The notes: a model not told the origin generated them from the sequence alone. 64,000 bases of DNA from Streptomyces sp. NBC_00353 (GCF_036108815.1 NZ_CP107985.1:3162001-3226000); one strand, 5' to 3'; positions 46,486 through 55,138 are shown, numbered from the stretch's first letter. Numbers and translations are program-made.

Positions 46486-47409
46486 TCAGTTCAGCTGGGA
46501 CTGGACCTGCGAGGAGATCAGCTCCAGGTGCTCCAGATCGTCCAGGTCGAGGACCTGGAGGTAGATCCGCGACGACCCGATCTCGCCGTACCGGCCGATC
46601 TTGTCGACCACTTCGGCGGGCGAGCCCGCAAGCCCGTTCGCCTTCAGCTCCTCCACATCGCGGCCGATGACCGACGCACGGCGGGCCACCTCGGCGTCGT
46701 CCTTGCCGACACAGACCACCAGGGCGTTGGAGTACACCAGGTCGTCCTCGCCGCGCCCGGCCGCCGTTGCAGCCTCCTTGACCCGTCCGAACTGCTTCTC
46801 GCTGTCATCCAGCGAGGCGAACGGGATGTTGAACTCGTCCGCGTACAGCGCGGCCAGCCGCGGTGTACGCGACGCACCGTGACCGCCGATCAGAATCGGC
46901 ACCTTGGCCTGGGCCGGCTTGGGCAGCGCGGGCGAGTCGGTGAGCTGGTAGTAGGTGCCGTCGTAGTTGAACCTCTCGCCGACCCCGGTCGTCCAGAGTC
47001 CGGTGACGATCGCCAGCTGCTCCTCCAGCCGGCCGAACTTCTCCTTGGGGAACGGGATGCCGTACGCCTTGTGCTCCTCCTCGAACCAGCCCGCGCCCAG
47101 GCCGAGTTCGACCCGGCCGCCGGACATCTGGTCGACCTGGGCGACCTGGATCGCGAGGACACCGGGGAGCCGGAAGGTCCCCGCGGTCATCAGCGTGCCG
47201 AGCCGGATCCGCTTGGTCTCCCGCGCCAGCCCGGCCAGGGTGATCCAGGCGTCGGTCGGGCCGGGCAGCCCGCTCCCCGCCCCCATGTGAAGGTAATGGT
47301 CGGAACGGTAGAAGGCATTGAAGCCGAGGTCCTCGGCAGCCTTGGCGACAGTGAGCAGAGTGTCGTAGCTCGCCCCTTGCTGGGGCTCCGTGAAGATTCG
47401 AAGATCCAT
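46486..47409 (-). CDS. LLM class F420-dependent oxidoreductase
   Basis: 307 residues, luciferase-like TIM barrel. FRSDHYLHMGAGSGLPGPTD-type sequence near residue 40, RIRLGTLMTAGTFRLPGVLA and RVELGLGAGWFEEEHKAYGI place it in the F420-dependent LLM group. LIGGHGASRTPRLAALYADE is the phosphate-binding loop. Substrate unknown. ATG 47409 begins MDLRIFTEPQQGASY, the usual start. Monocistronic. Confidence 0.92.
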   Translation of the reverse strand: MDLRIFTEPQQGASYDTLLTVAKAAEDLGFNAFYRSDHYLHMGAGSGLPGPTDAWITLAGLARETKRIRLGTLMTAGTFRLPGVLAIQVAQVDQMSGGRVELGLGAGWFEEEHKAYGIPFPKEKFGRLEEQLAIVTGLWTTGVGERFNYDGTYYQLTDSPALPKPAQAKVPILIGGHGASRTPRLAALYADEFNIPFASLDDSEKQFGRVKEAATAAGRGEDDLVYSNALVVCVGKDDAEVARRASVIGRDVEELKANGLAGSPAEVVDKIGRYGEIGSSRIYLQVLDLDDLEHLELISSQVQSQLN

Positions 47410-47520
47410 GGATCCATCCTGCACCTCCGAACGCCGGTCGTCGCTCCTCCCACTGCGTGTGCGGCCCGGCGGATCCGCGCACAGTCGGTCAGGTGCGAGC
47501 AGGTGTGCCCGTGAGGGCGG

Positions 47521-48057
47521 TCACGGCTGGCCCGCCGCCGAGCCTGCCGCTCCGCGGACCGCACCGCGCGGCCCGTCCCGCCCTCTCCCCTGCTCCAGAT
47601 CGTGCTTCCGCTCCCGGTCCTGCTCCGCAAGGCGCCGGAGCATCCCGTGCACCCGGTCCAGCGACTCGTCCGCGGCATCGATCGCCTCTATGCACTGCCA
47701 GTAGAGACCCTCCTCGTCGGTGTCGCAGGCCACCGCGACGAGAGCCATCCCCACTTCCCCAAGCAGCGCGCCGAGACCGGTCAAAGTCGCGCGCGGATCG
47801 GCGACCTCGGAGAGCTGGGCAGCCCGTGCCACACCGGTCCGCACCACCGGATGATCCGGCGCCCCGCTGCCCCTCCCTCCGATCTCACTGAGCCCTCGCG
47901 CCTCGCCGCGCAACTCCTTCGGCCCGCTCGCCGCCAGCCGGTCGCCGATCGCCTGGGCCAGCGCCTGGGCCTGCCAGGCCTCCGCCATGATGGACGGCGT
48001 GCCCCGGCTCTGCGCCAGAGCTCGCCGACTTACCCCTATGAGCCGCTCCGCTTCCAT
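47521..48057 (-). CDS. DUF6099-like protein of unknown function
   Basis: 178 residues, probably helical and cytosolic. MEAERLIGVSRRALAQSRGT and ALAQAIGDRLAASGPKELRG are typical of a Streptomyces-restricted family I associate with DUF6099. DEEGLYWQCIEAIDAADESL is conserved-looking. The C-terminus is a disordered Arg/Gly tail. Adjacent to the MazG-like gene on the same strand. Confidence 0.65.
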   Translation of the reverse strand: MEAERLIGVSRRALAQSRGTPSIMAEAWQAQALAQAIGDRLAASGPKELRGEARGLSEIGGRGSGAPDHPVVRTGVARAAQLSEVADPRATLTGLGALLGEVGMALVAVACDTDEEGLYWQCIEAIDAADESLDRVHGMLRRLAEQDRERKHDLEQGRGRDGPRGAVRGAAGSAAGQP

Positions 48058-48181
48058 GCATTGCCCCCGTCCGTACGAAAACCCGCTCACCTCATCCATT
48101 ACCCACAGTGAGGGGAGTGGCACCGAAAGGCCAGGGGATTTCGGAAATCTGTGGACAGGAAGTCGATTGTGGATAAGTCGA

Positions 48182-48562
48182 TTACTCCGAAGAGTGACGA
48201 TCTTGAGGATCCGGCCGCTCCGGAACCGGAAAGCGCGCCTCGTTCCGGTCGATTTTCTCCGCCAGCGCCGCCAGCGCATCGATGCCCAGCACCTCGCAGA
48301 ACTGCAGCAAATACGCGAGCACGTCCGCGACTTCGTCCGCCACCCGATGCGCCGTCTCGGGCTTCTCCATCACCTGCGCCGACTGCTCGGGCGTCAACCA
48401 CTGGAAGATCTCGACCAGTTCGGATGCCTCGACGCTCAGCGCCGCCGCCAGGTTCTTCGGGGTGTGGTACTGCTCCCAGTGCCGCTCGGCCGCGAACGCG
48501 GCCAGCCGTCGCTGCAGTGTCTGCACATCAAGTTCTGACGCATCTTGCGGCTTGACCTGCAT
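48182..48562 (-). CDS. MazG-like nucleotide pyrophosphohydrolase
   Basis: 126 residues. LAAALSVEASELVEIFQWL is the EExxE-type metal-binding helix and VADEVADVLAYLLQFCEVLG the ExxD helix of all-alpha NTP pyrophosphatases. Such enzymes clear aberrant or signalling nucleotides. A good ribosome-binding site (GAGGGGAAAG) precedes ATG 48562. The gene begins 13 bp after the stop of the AICE integrase. The N-terminal 12 or so residues (MQVKPQDASELD) may therefore derive from the mobile element rather than the ancestral chromosome. Confidence 0.88.
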   Translation of the reverse strand: MQVKPQDASELDVQTLQRRLAAFAAERHWEQYHTPKNLAAALSVEASELVEIFQWLTPEQSAQVMEKPETAHRVADEVADVLAYLLQFCEVLGIDALAALAEKIDRNEARFPVPERPDPQDRHSSE

Positions 48563-48575
48563 ACTTTCCCCTCGC

Positions 48576-49811
48576 TCATGCTTCCTGGGCCGTCGTGGGG
48601 CCGTCATCGCTCTTCGGGCCGTCCCCGAACGCGCGGCTGACGGCCTCCCGCGTGCGCCTCTCGCTGCTCGGCATCAGGTGAGTGTAAGTCCGCAGCGTGA
48701 AGCCGGGATCGTGGTGTCCCAGGTACTCCGACAGCGCCTTGATGCTCTCCCCCGCGTCCAGCAGCACAGACGCGTAGAAGTGCCTCAGCGCGTGCATGCC
48801 GTTCTCCCGACCACGCGGCACCCCGACCTTGTCGAGAGCAGGACGCCAGACCACACAGGTGAAGACCACACGATGCACCGCCCGTCCCTCGATGTTGCGG
48901 AAGAGCACGGATGCGGTGACCGGAGACCCGTCGACCGACCGCCACGGCAGAGACACACCCGTGGGAGGCTGCTGCGCGATGTGATGCTCAAGCGACCGCG
49001 CGACGCTCTCAGGCAACGGGACGGTGCGCGTCTTGCCGCCCTTGGGTAGCGCGAACACCTTCCGTCCGGCAATGAGCTTGACCTGTCGGACAACGTGAAC
49101 CACGCCCGCCGCGAAGTCGACGTCGTCAACGGCGAGGCCCAGCACTTCGCCCTGTCGCATGCCGCACCCGCCGGCCAAGTCCACCATGGCCCGGTAGCGC
49201 TCGGGCAGTGCCGAGCGCACCGCAAGTACGCGTTCAGGCTGCCACGGCACAATCCGGCGAGGTTCCAGCTTGGGCGCCTTCACGGACGACGAACGGCACG
49301 GGTTGTGCGGAATCAGACGATCGTCAACGGCCGCCGACAACATCGCGTTGAAGTTCGCGAAGATGACGCGCTGATAGGCGGGAGCCAGTCCCCCGTCCTG
49401 CAGCTTCCGCAGCCACTCACGAACGTGGATCGGCCGCAGCGAGTCGAGCGAGCGGGTACCCAGATGCGGTAGGACGTGCAATCGAATGCGCGTCTCGGTG
49501 CTCACGAAAGTGGCAGGATCCATGGTGAGTGAGGCCAGCCACCGTTCGGCGTGCTGCCGCACGGTGAGACGGCCGGCGCGCGGATCGATGTACTGCCCCC
49601 GCGTCATGTCGGCCTCGATCCCGGACAGCCACTTCTCGGCGAGGCGTTTCTGTCCGTCCGGAAAGCTCTTCGATTTCTCGGTGCCGTCGGGGCCGACGTA
49701 CCGAGCGCGGTAGCGCATGCCCGTGCCGTGGCGGTCGCTCTTGACGCGGACAGTCTTGCCGTTGGCGCCGGTCTCGGTCTTGTACCAGCGGTCTTGGATG
49801 TGGCCTGCCAT
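48576..49811 (-). CDS. int: Tyrosine-type site-specific integrase
   Basis: 411 residues. Catalytic residues visible: R219 in GGCGMRQGEVLGL, H340-x-x-R343 in MHALRHFY, the histidine in EYLGHHDP near 366, and the nucleophile Y376 in RTYTHLM. The N-terminus has an AP2-like arm-binding region (RYRARYVGPDGTEKSKSFPD) and a SAM-like core-binding domain. It ends 13 bp before the mazG start, so attL is expected right there. A hairpin separates it from xis. Confidence 0.96.
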   Translation of the reverse strand: MAGHIQDRWYKTETGANGKTVRVKSDRHGTGMRYRARYVGPDGTEKSKSFPDGQKRLAEKWLSGIEADMTRGQYIDPRAGRLTVRQHAERWLASLTMDPATFVSTETRIRLHVLPHLGTRSLDSLRPIHVREWLRKLQDGGLAPAYQRVIFANFNAMLSAAVDDRLIPHNPCRSSSVKAPKLEPRRIVPWQPERVLAVRSALPERYRAMVDLAGGCGMRQGEVLGLAVDDVDFAAGVVHVVRQVKLIAGRKVFALPKGGKTRTVPLPESVARSLEHHIAQQPPTGVSLPWRSVDGSPVTASVLFRNIEGRAVHRVVFTCVVWRPALDKVGVPRGRENGMHALRHFYASVLLDAGESIKALSEYLGHHDPGFTLRTYTHLMPSSERRTREAVSRAFGDGPKSDDGPTTAQEA

Positions 49812-49839
49812 CTGAGGCGGTACCCCTTTCTCAGCATGA

Positions 49840-49872
49840 ACCAGGGGCGACCGGAGAGCGGTCGCCCCTGGT
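49840..49872 (-). terminator. Hairpin between xis and int
   Basis: ACCAGGGGCGACCG and its perfect complement around five bases. It lies between the xis stop and the int start on the minus strand, so it could limit read-through from xis into int. No T run follows. Confidence 0.7.
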
Positions 49873-49888
49873 GGTGTGTGAGGTTGCG

Positions 49889-50134
49889 TCAGGCCGCTAC
49901 GCGGTCGACGTTTTTGCGCTGCGTGACGTAGGCCCTTACTTCGGCGGGGTCGTAGCGCACGTGCTTGCCGATGCGAAAGCCGGGCGGGCCGGTGCGCTTC
50001 CGGCGCCACTGGTAGACGGTCTCGAGCGGCACCCCGAACATCTCGGCGATGTCATCGGGGGTGAGGTACCGGTCGGGCAGGCCGCTGCGGAGGATGGCGC
50101 GGGGGTCAGGTTGAGCTGGACAGGTTCGGCTCAT
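49889..50134 (-). CDS. xis: Excisionase-like helix-turn-helix protein
   Basis: 81 residues. YLTPDDIAEMFGVPLETVYQ with WRRKRTGPPGFRIGKHVRYD is the MerR/AlpA-type winged helix of AICE excisionases (as in pSAM2). Located just before int, as expected. It should bend DNA for excision. Confidence 0.9.
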   Translation of the reverse strand: MSRTCPAQPDPRAILRSGLPDRYLTPDDIAEMFGVPLETVYQWRRKRTGPPGFRIGKHVRYDPAEVRAYVTQRKNVDRVAA

Positions 50135-50216
50135 GAGTTCCTCGGGAGTTGAGTCACACTGCTGTTGGCTTCGGGGGCTTCTCTTGAGTTCGTATGTGTC
50201 CGAGGTGCGGGATTCT

Positions 50217-50422
50217 GCGTCACCGCGTCATCTGCGTCATTTGCGCGCCTGACCTGCGGTTTTGAGTGACGCAGAGGATTTGGGGTGCGTCACCTGGTGA
50301 CGCTGGCCTTTGTCACCGGGTGACGCGGGTGACGCGGGGTGACGCAGCCGCTGGCGTCCTGCGTCACCGCTGTAGCGGCAGGTCAGGGTCCGTTTCCAGT
50401 CCTTGGGTGACGCAGGTGACGC
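50217..50422. repeat. Iteron-like GTGACGC array between rep and xis
   Basis: Seven GTGACGC copies (50266, 50297, 50320, 50329, 50339, 50407, 50416) and three inverted GCGTCAC copies (50217, 50287, 50361) lie in about 206 bp. Several stand nine to ten bp apart, i.e. on one face of the helix. This suggests a multi-site protein-binding region: replication origin iterons, Xis arm sites or a repressor region for xis-int. The flanking 50135-50216 shows no gene. Confidence 0.7.
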
Positions 50423-50427
50423 AGCGT

Positions 50428-50452
50428 CCCTTCTCTTAGGAAAAGAGAAGGG
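50428..50452 (-). terminator. Hairpin next to the GTGACGC array
   Basis: CCCTTCTCTT-AGGAA-AAGAGAAGGG, perfect arms. It lies about 160 bases after the rep stop on the minus strand. It may end the rep transcript or be part of an origin structure. Confidence 0.55.
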
Positions 50453-50540
50453 ACGTGTCTGTTGTCGTGCGCGCCTCTAGGCGTGAAGAAGGAGCCGCTT
50501 CGCGGCGCGACCATCGGGCGGCGGCGTTGCCGCCGAACAG

Positions 50541-50583
50541 CAAGAGGAGCACCCCGGCCGTGGTGCGGTGGGTGCTCTTCTTG
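50541..50583 (-). terminator. Hairpin after the rep gene
   Basis: An imperfect inverted repeat (left part CAAGAGGAGCACCC, right part GGGTGCTCTTCTTG) 29 bases past the rep stop. Probable terminator of the methyltransferase-prim-pol-rep operon. Confidence 0.6.
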
Positions 50584-50611
50584 CTTGTACGGGCGGGCTG
50601 CGGTTCGCCGG

Positions 50612-52087
50612 TCAGAGCATCGGCTCTTGCTGGTGTGGCGGCGGGGTCGGCGGTCGGGTCATCTCGATGTACCGACCCTCTTTGGTGCGGCCCCAGTCGA
50701 TCAGTACGCCCCGGGCGGCGAGGGTCGGTTGGAGGCGCTTGAGGCGGTCGGACAGGACTTTGCCCGTGGTGGGCCACCCCTTGGGCAGGGGACGGCAGTC
50801 GTCCCCGGTGTACAGGCCGGTGAGGCAGTGCAGCCACTCGGAGGACGTCATCCGCGTCTCCACGCCGGCCGTGAGCCCGGCGGCGTGCTTGAGCACGGTC
50901 TGCGCGAGGAGATCGCCCTCGATGACGTCGTCGTTGAGGTCGTCCAAACTGGCCCGGTAGGCGTTGAGCGCTCCGAGGCAGGTCGCCGCATCGAACTGCG
51001 CGCACAGGTGCGCGAAGTCGGCCATACGCAGATCGGTGGGGATGTCGGCCTCGGCCGCCCGGACCTTGACGGTCAGATCCAGGAGAGACCCGAGCACGAC
51101 AGGCAGCGCCTCCTCGAACTCGGCCCACAGCTCGGCCTCGGTCCGCCGGACGCGAGGGCGCTCCAGACGGAGCGGGAGGAGACGTTCGGCGAGGTCGGGT
51201 CGGATGACGCCGACGTCGATGCCGGTCAGGAGCAGGGGGCGGCGGTAGCGGGAGCGGACCACGTCGCCATCGGTGTACAGGGCGCGTTTGATGGTCTCGG
51301 CGCCGGTGACGATGCAGCACATGAGGTCGGACAGGTCCGGGGCCAGGTGCGAGAGGTTGTCCAGGGCGGTGACCCATCCAGCGGCCACGGCCGCGATCAG
51401 GTTCTCCTCGTCCTTCGGGGCGCGACGCAGGTCCCCGCTCATTCCTTCGATGATCCTCACGAGCATCCGCCCGCCGGTGGACTTGCCTGCCCCTTGGGGG
51501 CCGGTGAGGAACGGGGCCGGGACGGGCACGGACGGCCCGAGGCAGCCGATCAGCCAGGTGATGGCCAGGCACTCGGTCTCCGCGGTGGCGAAGTTGCACA
51601 ACCGGAGCAGCAGGTCGATGCCCTTGCCGTCGGTGTCCTTGGCCGGCAGGGGAAGCTCCCCGGTGAGCTGGGTGCGCCGCCAGCACACCTCCTGCGGGTC
51701 GGGGGTGAGGATGTCCCAGCCGGTGGGGTGAATACGGACGGACTGCCCGTCGCTGCGCCCCAGGTCGAGCCACGTCGCACCGTCGAATCCCGGAGCGACG
51801 CGGATGTGGACGGGCTGTATGTCCTGATTCATCGCCAGTGCTTCGATCAAGTCCAGCGCCTCCTTGAGGGCGGTCCCGTTGAACACGCCGTGTCCGTCGT
51901 GGAAGAGGCCGACCATGAGTTCCTGCCGGTGGCTGCCAGAGGTGCCCTGTGAGCGGATCGGACGTGCCACGGGGTGCCCGTTCTTCTGGGCGAACACGGT
52001 CCCGTCGGCGGTACGGAAGTACCGGAAATGCGCTTGCGCGTAGTCGGTGATGACCTCGCGGGCGGGGTTCTTCTCGTCGTCGGACAT
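50612..52087 (-). CDS. AICE replication ATPase (Rep/helicase-like)
   Basis: 491 residues. A P-loop FLTGPQGAGKSTGGRMLVRI lies near residue 193, with GWVTALDNLSHLAPDLSDLM as Walker-B region and GAETIKRALYTDGDVVRSRY as sensor/arginine-finger region. The layout is that of SF3/AAA+ replication ATPases paired with prim-pol in AICEs. MSDDEKN at ATG 52087 begins right after the prim-pol stop. It should unwind or initiate at the element origin, possibly the repeat array directly downstream. Confidence 0.8.
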   Translation of the reverse strand: MSDDEKNPAREVITDYAQAHFRYFRTADGTVFAQKNGHPVARPIRSQGTSGSHRQELMVGLFHDGHGVFNGTALKEALDLIEALAMNQDIQPVHIRVAPGFDGATWLDLGRSDGQSVRIHPTGWDILTPDPQEVCWRRTQLTGELPLPAKDTDGKGIDLLLRLCNFATAETECLAITWLIGCLGPSVPVPAPFLTGPQGAGKSTGGRMLVRIIEGMSGDLRRAPKDEENLIAAVAAGWVTALDNLSHLAPDLSDLMCCIVTGAETIKRALYTDGDVVRSRYRRPLLLTGIDVGVIRPDLAERLLPLRLERPRVRRTEAELWAEFEEALPVVLGSLLDLTVKVRAAEADIPTDLRMADFAHLCAQFDAATCLGALNAYRASLDDLNDDVIEGDLLAQTVLKHAAGLTAGVETRMTSSEWLHCLTGLYTGDDCRPLPKGWPTTGKVLSDRLKRLQPTLAARGVLIDWGRTKEGRYIEMTRPPTPPPHQQEPML

Positions 52088-52089
52088 GG

Positions 52090-52929
52090 TCACAGTCCCA
52101 ACCTGGTCAGGGCATTGGTCCACGCGTCGGTGCAGTGCCGGACGGTCTCACCCTTGGCCTGGGCGGCGGCGAACAGCCGCCCGATGTAGGTGTCGGTGAG
52201 GCAGCCGCACCGGCCGTGGGCGGACAGGACGGCGAGGAAGGTCCGGTAGACGGTCGCGTGCACCGCGCTGCGGGCCTCGGCGATGCGCTGCTCGGCCATG
52301 GCGATGCCACGCTCCAGATAAGAGGGCGTGCGGTGGCGGCACCCCCCATCCCCGACCGGTGCGGACACCGTGACGGCGCGCGGCGCCGGCCGGACCGTGG
52401 CCGGCTCCTTGACGACCAGCGCGCGCACGGCCTCGGGCAAGACCGCCATGGTGCCGGTGCCAGGGCCGAGCCACCGGGCGTAGGACATCGTGGACTTGAC
52501 GTCTACGCCAGGCCGCACCGCGTTGGCGGACTGCATCACGCCCAGGTAGAGCCAGTGCTCACCCCTGGTGGTGCGCACGATTCGAGTGGCGGGCAGGCTC
52601 GCCCGAGCCCACGCGATGGCTTCCGCGTTGTCGAGGTCGACGACGGTGAGGCCGGCGCCTCCGGGGTGGTAGGCCACTGCCGCCGCTTCGCGCCACGTCC
52701 GCACCCATGTCGACGAGCTGATGACGCCGGGGTCGGTGGTGGCGGCGGCCCAGCCGTGGCATACACCGGGACACTCGCACGGCCCGGACATCTTCATGAC
52801 CGGCCGGCCGCCGCACGCGTTGCCGGTGCAGGTGCGGCAGTTGCCGAACGGGAGCTTCCCGGCCCGCAGCGGCAGGACCGGGACCGCGCGGGCGGCCAGA
52901 TCGAGGGCGGTGGTCAGGTGGGTGCTCAT
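52090..52929 (-). CDS. Bifunctional DNA primase/polymerase (prim-pol)
   Basis: 279 residues. GLTVVDLDNAEAIAWA has the catalytic DxD (residues 98 and 100) and TTRGEHWLYLG the partner histidine of archaeo-eukaryotic primase folds. A cysteine-rich insertion (CRTCTGNACGG, CECPGVCHGW, residues 31-57) probably binds zinc. The C-terminal 100 residues are helical. Overlaps the methyltransferase stop (ATGA) and adjoins rep. Confidence 0.85.
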   Translation of the reverse strand: MSTHLTTALDLAARAVPVLPLRAGKLPFGNCRTCTGNACGGRPVMKMSGPCECPGVCHGWAAATTDPGVISSSTWVRTWREAAAVAYHPGGAGLTVVDLDNAEAIAWARASLPATRIVRTTRGEHWLYLGVMQSANAVRPGVDVKSTMSYARWLGPGTGTMAVLPEAVRALVVKEPATVRPAPRAVTVSAPVGDGGCRHRTPSYLERGIAMAEQRIAEARSAVHATVYRTFLAVLSAHGRCGCLTDTYIGRLFAAAQAKGETVRHCTDAWTNALTRLGL

Positions 52930-54026
52930 GCGGCCACCTCCAGCGGGGTGTTCCACGCGGCGGGCACGACTCCGAGGAGTTGCCCGTAGGCGTGGTGGGC
53001 CTGTTGGGGGACGACGCCGTTGCCGAGGATGCGCAGTTGTTCCTTGCGGGGGATGTCGGGGACGGCGGTGACCCAGCCGGTGGGCAGGCCCATGAGCCAT
53101 TCAGCGAAGGCGGGAGTGATGCGGCGGTTACCGGTGCGGCCCACGTCGGTCGGCTCGGGTGCACGGCGGTTGAGGATGCCTTCCCAGCGCCGGATGGCAG
53201 GGCTGTAGTCGACGCCGTCAACAGAGATCCACCGCTCGTCGGACAGCAGCCAAGCGAAGTCCGTGAGCGTCTTGCCCGAGTTGAACTTGGCGCCCGGCCT
53301 GCGCTTGGCGGTGTAGTTGCGGGTGCCGCGCGAGTCGGCGACGGTCGGGGACGGAAGCAGGCTCAGGACGCTTTCTCGTCCGGTGTCACCGGCAGCCTCG
53401 TCACCAGTGTTCGCAGGTTCATCCCGCCCTTGCGCTTCGGGGACGTGCCGGGGCCGCCAGTGCCGTCGGAGGTCGTGGGGGTCGGCATCAGCGGGATGGG
53501 CAACTGCGAACCACCGGTCCCGCTGGTGCGGGGCGCCGACTTCGGGGTCACCAGCTCGTAGACATGTCCACCGGACGCCATACCCGATCGCGGCCAGGTC
53601 CGCGGCGACGACGTCCAGCCCTCTCGAGCGGAGCGCCGCCACGTTCTCCAGGAAGACGTAGCGGGGTCGAAGGACGCCCACAGCTTGAGCAACGTTCTTC
53701 CAGACCTTCGACCACTGGCCATTGATGCCGTCCTTTCGTCCTGCGTTGCTGATGTTGCGGCACGGGAACCCGGCTCCGATCACGTCGGGCCGATGCAGGG
53801 CCCGAACCTGGTCCCAGTCGATCCGGGTGATGTCGCCGAGGTTCGGGATGCCGGGGTGATGGGCGGCGAACACCTTCGCCGCGTAGGGGTCGTTCTCGGC
53901 GTAGGCGACGGGCACCGCGCCGATGCCGGCACCGAGCGCGGCTTCCAGACCGCCGTAGCCAGCGCACAGGGCAACAGCCCGTAACACCTGATCCGGCACT
54001 CGCCGGATCGCGACAGGTTGAGTCAT
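52926..54026 (-). CDS. DNA (cytosine-5) methyltransferase, orphan
   Basis: 366 residues with C5-MTase motifs in order: I ALCAGYGGLEAALGAG, IV VIGAGFPCRNISNAG (nucleophile Cys89), VI FLENVAALRSRG, VIII APHQRDRWF and X LGNGVVPQQAHHA. No restriction endonuclease gene is adjacent. It heads the operon with prim-pol and rep. It probably protects the element during transfer or marks its origin. The recognition sequence cannot be read. Confidence 0.93.
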   Translation of the reverse strand: MTQPVAIRRVPDQVLRAVALCAGYGGLEAALGAGIGAVPVAYAENDPYAAKVFAAHHPGIPNLGDITRIDWDQVRALHRPDVIGAGFPCRNISNAGRKDGINGQWSKVWKNVAQAVGVLRPRYVFLENVAALRSRGLDVVAADLAAIGYGVRWTCLRAGDPEVGAPHQRDRWFAVAHPADADPHDLRRHWRPRHVPEAQGRDEPANTGDEAAGDTGRESVLSLLPSPTVADSRGTRNYTAKRRPGAKFNSGKTLTDFAWLLSDERWISVDGVDYSPAIRRWEGILNRRAPEPTDVGRTGNRRITPAFAEWLMGLPTGWVTAVPDIPRKEQLRILGNGVVPQQAHHAYGQLLGVVPAAWNTPLEVAA

Positions 54027-54068
54027 GCTGGATGTCTCCAGTTCTCTTGATGAGGGATAGCTGGACGA

Positions 54069-54102
54069 GGGCGGCCGTGACTTTGGCGAGAGACGGCCGC
54101 CC
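54069..54102. terminator. Hairpin between methyltransferase and the small plus-strand gene
   Basis: GGGCGGCCGT pairs with ACGGCCGCCC around 14 bases, followed on the plus strand by TTGCCTTTT. It sits in the leader between divergent genes. Confidence 0.55.
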
Positions 54103-54136
54103 TTGCCTTTTCCGGGGTGTGGGTAGGGGGAGCCTG

Positions 54137-54448
54137 ATGGGTGAGGTTGAGATCACCGACCGCCTGCAGAGGCGGGTCAGACGCGACTTTCCTGACGCTG
54201 AAGTCGCTAAGGGAGTCGAAGGAGCTCTGCGCTCCACGTCCAGGAAGTTGGATCCGGACGGGAGGGTCGGTGCTGGTGGAGAGCGCCTGATGGCCGCCTT
54301 GGTGATCTATGCGCGTGGGGACATCGGTCGCCTGAAAGATGCCGTCAAGCTTGCTCACCTCGACTGGCGTGACTTGTTCGTTGCAACCGACCTTGCCGAC
54401 GAGGACTTCGAGCAGCGACTTGACGACGAGCTGCCTGGTCCCACGTAG
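54137..54448 (+). CDS. Hypothetical AICE protein
   Basis: 103 residues, cytosolic, charged. MGEVEITDRLQRRVRRDFPD and VIYARGDIGRLKDAVKLAHL, with a long acidic end (LADEDFEQRLDDELPGP). ATG 54137 follows GGGGGAG. Oriented opposite to the transfer and replication operons. Resembles small proteins found in other Streptomyces islands; function unknown. Confidence 0.75.
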   Translation: MGEVEITDRLQRRVRRDFPDAEVAKGVEGALRSTSRKLDPDGRVGAGGERLMAALVIYARGDIGRLKDAVKLAHLDWRDLFVATDLADEDFEQRLDDELPGPT

Positions 54449-54458
54449 GCACTGCCCG

Positions 54459-54632
54459 TCAGCTGTGGAAGCGGTTGGAGTGGGGGTTCTGGTCGCACCA
54501 GTCCTCGGCGCACACCTTGTGGACCGGTTCGCGGTCGTGGGAGCGCATGGGGGTGGGCTTGCCGCAGAGCACGCACGGCAGGTTCCGGGAGGCGTCGAAG
54601 TGGCGGGCGTGCCGCCAGTCCAGAAGCGGCAC
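54459..54632 (-). CDS. Small zinc-finger-like protein
   Basis: 57 residues from GTG 54632. LPCVLCGKPTPMRSHDREPV and HKVCAEDWCDQ form a CxxC-x(n)-CxxxxC pattern likely to bind zinc. Follows the DUF6251-like gene by 14 bp. Start codon uncertain. Confidence 0.6.
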   Translation of the reverse strand: MPLLDWRHARHFDASRNLPCVLCGKPTPMRSHDREPVHKVCAEDWCDQNPHSNRFHS

Positions 54633-54646
54633 GACCAGCCCCCGGA

Positions 54647-55138
54647 TCAGTGGTGGTTGATGGTGCCGTTGGCCTTGCCGAACATCCCGAACGCGGTGAT
54701 GTTCTGCGTGATGTGCGTCGTGCCCGTACTGGCGCCGGTCGCCGCGCGGCCGAGGCGCAGGAGGACGGGGACACCGATGGCCGCGGCGGCGATGAGGGCG
54801 ACGGCGGACCACAGGGCTTGGCTCATGGCGATCAGTCCCGGGGCTGCGTAGGAGAGTCCGATACCGGCGGCGGCGATGCCCCCGCCGATCGTCGGCGTCA
54901 GCAGGGCGGTGGTCTTGGCCCATGCCGGGATCGGCTGCGAGACAGGCACCGGCAGTGCGGCCGGCGCGGTGGGCTGGGTGTAGGCGAGGGTGCGTATCCC
55001 GCCGGGCAGGGTGACCATCTGGACACCGGGTGGGATCTCCGAGGGCAGCATCACCCGTCCCTCGGGTACGGGGAGATAGGCGGAATGGTCGGGCGGACGG
55101 AGGGGCTGGGTGGTGATCGTGTACGCGGTGTCATGCAC
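54647..55138 (-). CDS. Small membrane protein, DUF6251-like (spread-type)
   Basis: 163 residues. Pro-rich N-terminus (PLRPPDHSAYLPVPEGRVML), then two hydrophobic helices (LLTPTIGGGIAAAGIGLSYA and ALWSAVALIAAAAIGVPVLL), then a short tail. Membrane proteins of this kind next to traB usually act in intramycelial spread (Spd). Naming as DUF6251 is from memory. Confidence 0.65.
   Translation of the reverse strand: MHDTAYTITTQPLRPPDHSAYLPVPEGRVMLPSEIPPGVQMVTLPGGIRTLAYTQPTAPAALPVPVSQPIPAWAKTTALLTPTIGGGIAAAGIGLSYAAPGLIAMSQALWSAVALIAAAAIGVPVLLRLGRAATGASTGTTHITQNITAFGMFGKANGTINHH

Noticed and set aside
54459..54923. Longer minus-strand frame covering the zinc-finger-like protein
   Set aside because: The extra N-terminal part overlaps the DUF6251-like gene in another frame and is His/Arg-rich, so the short GTG start at 54632 is preferred.
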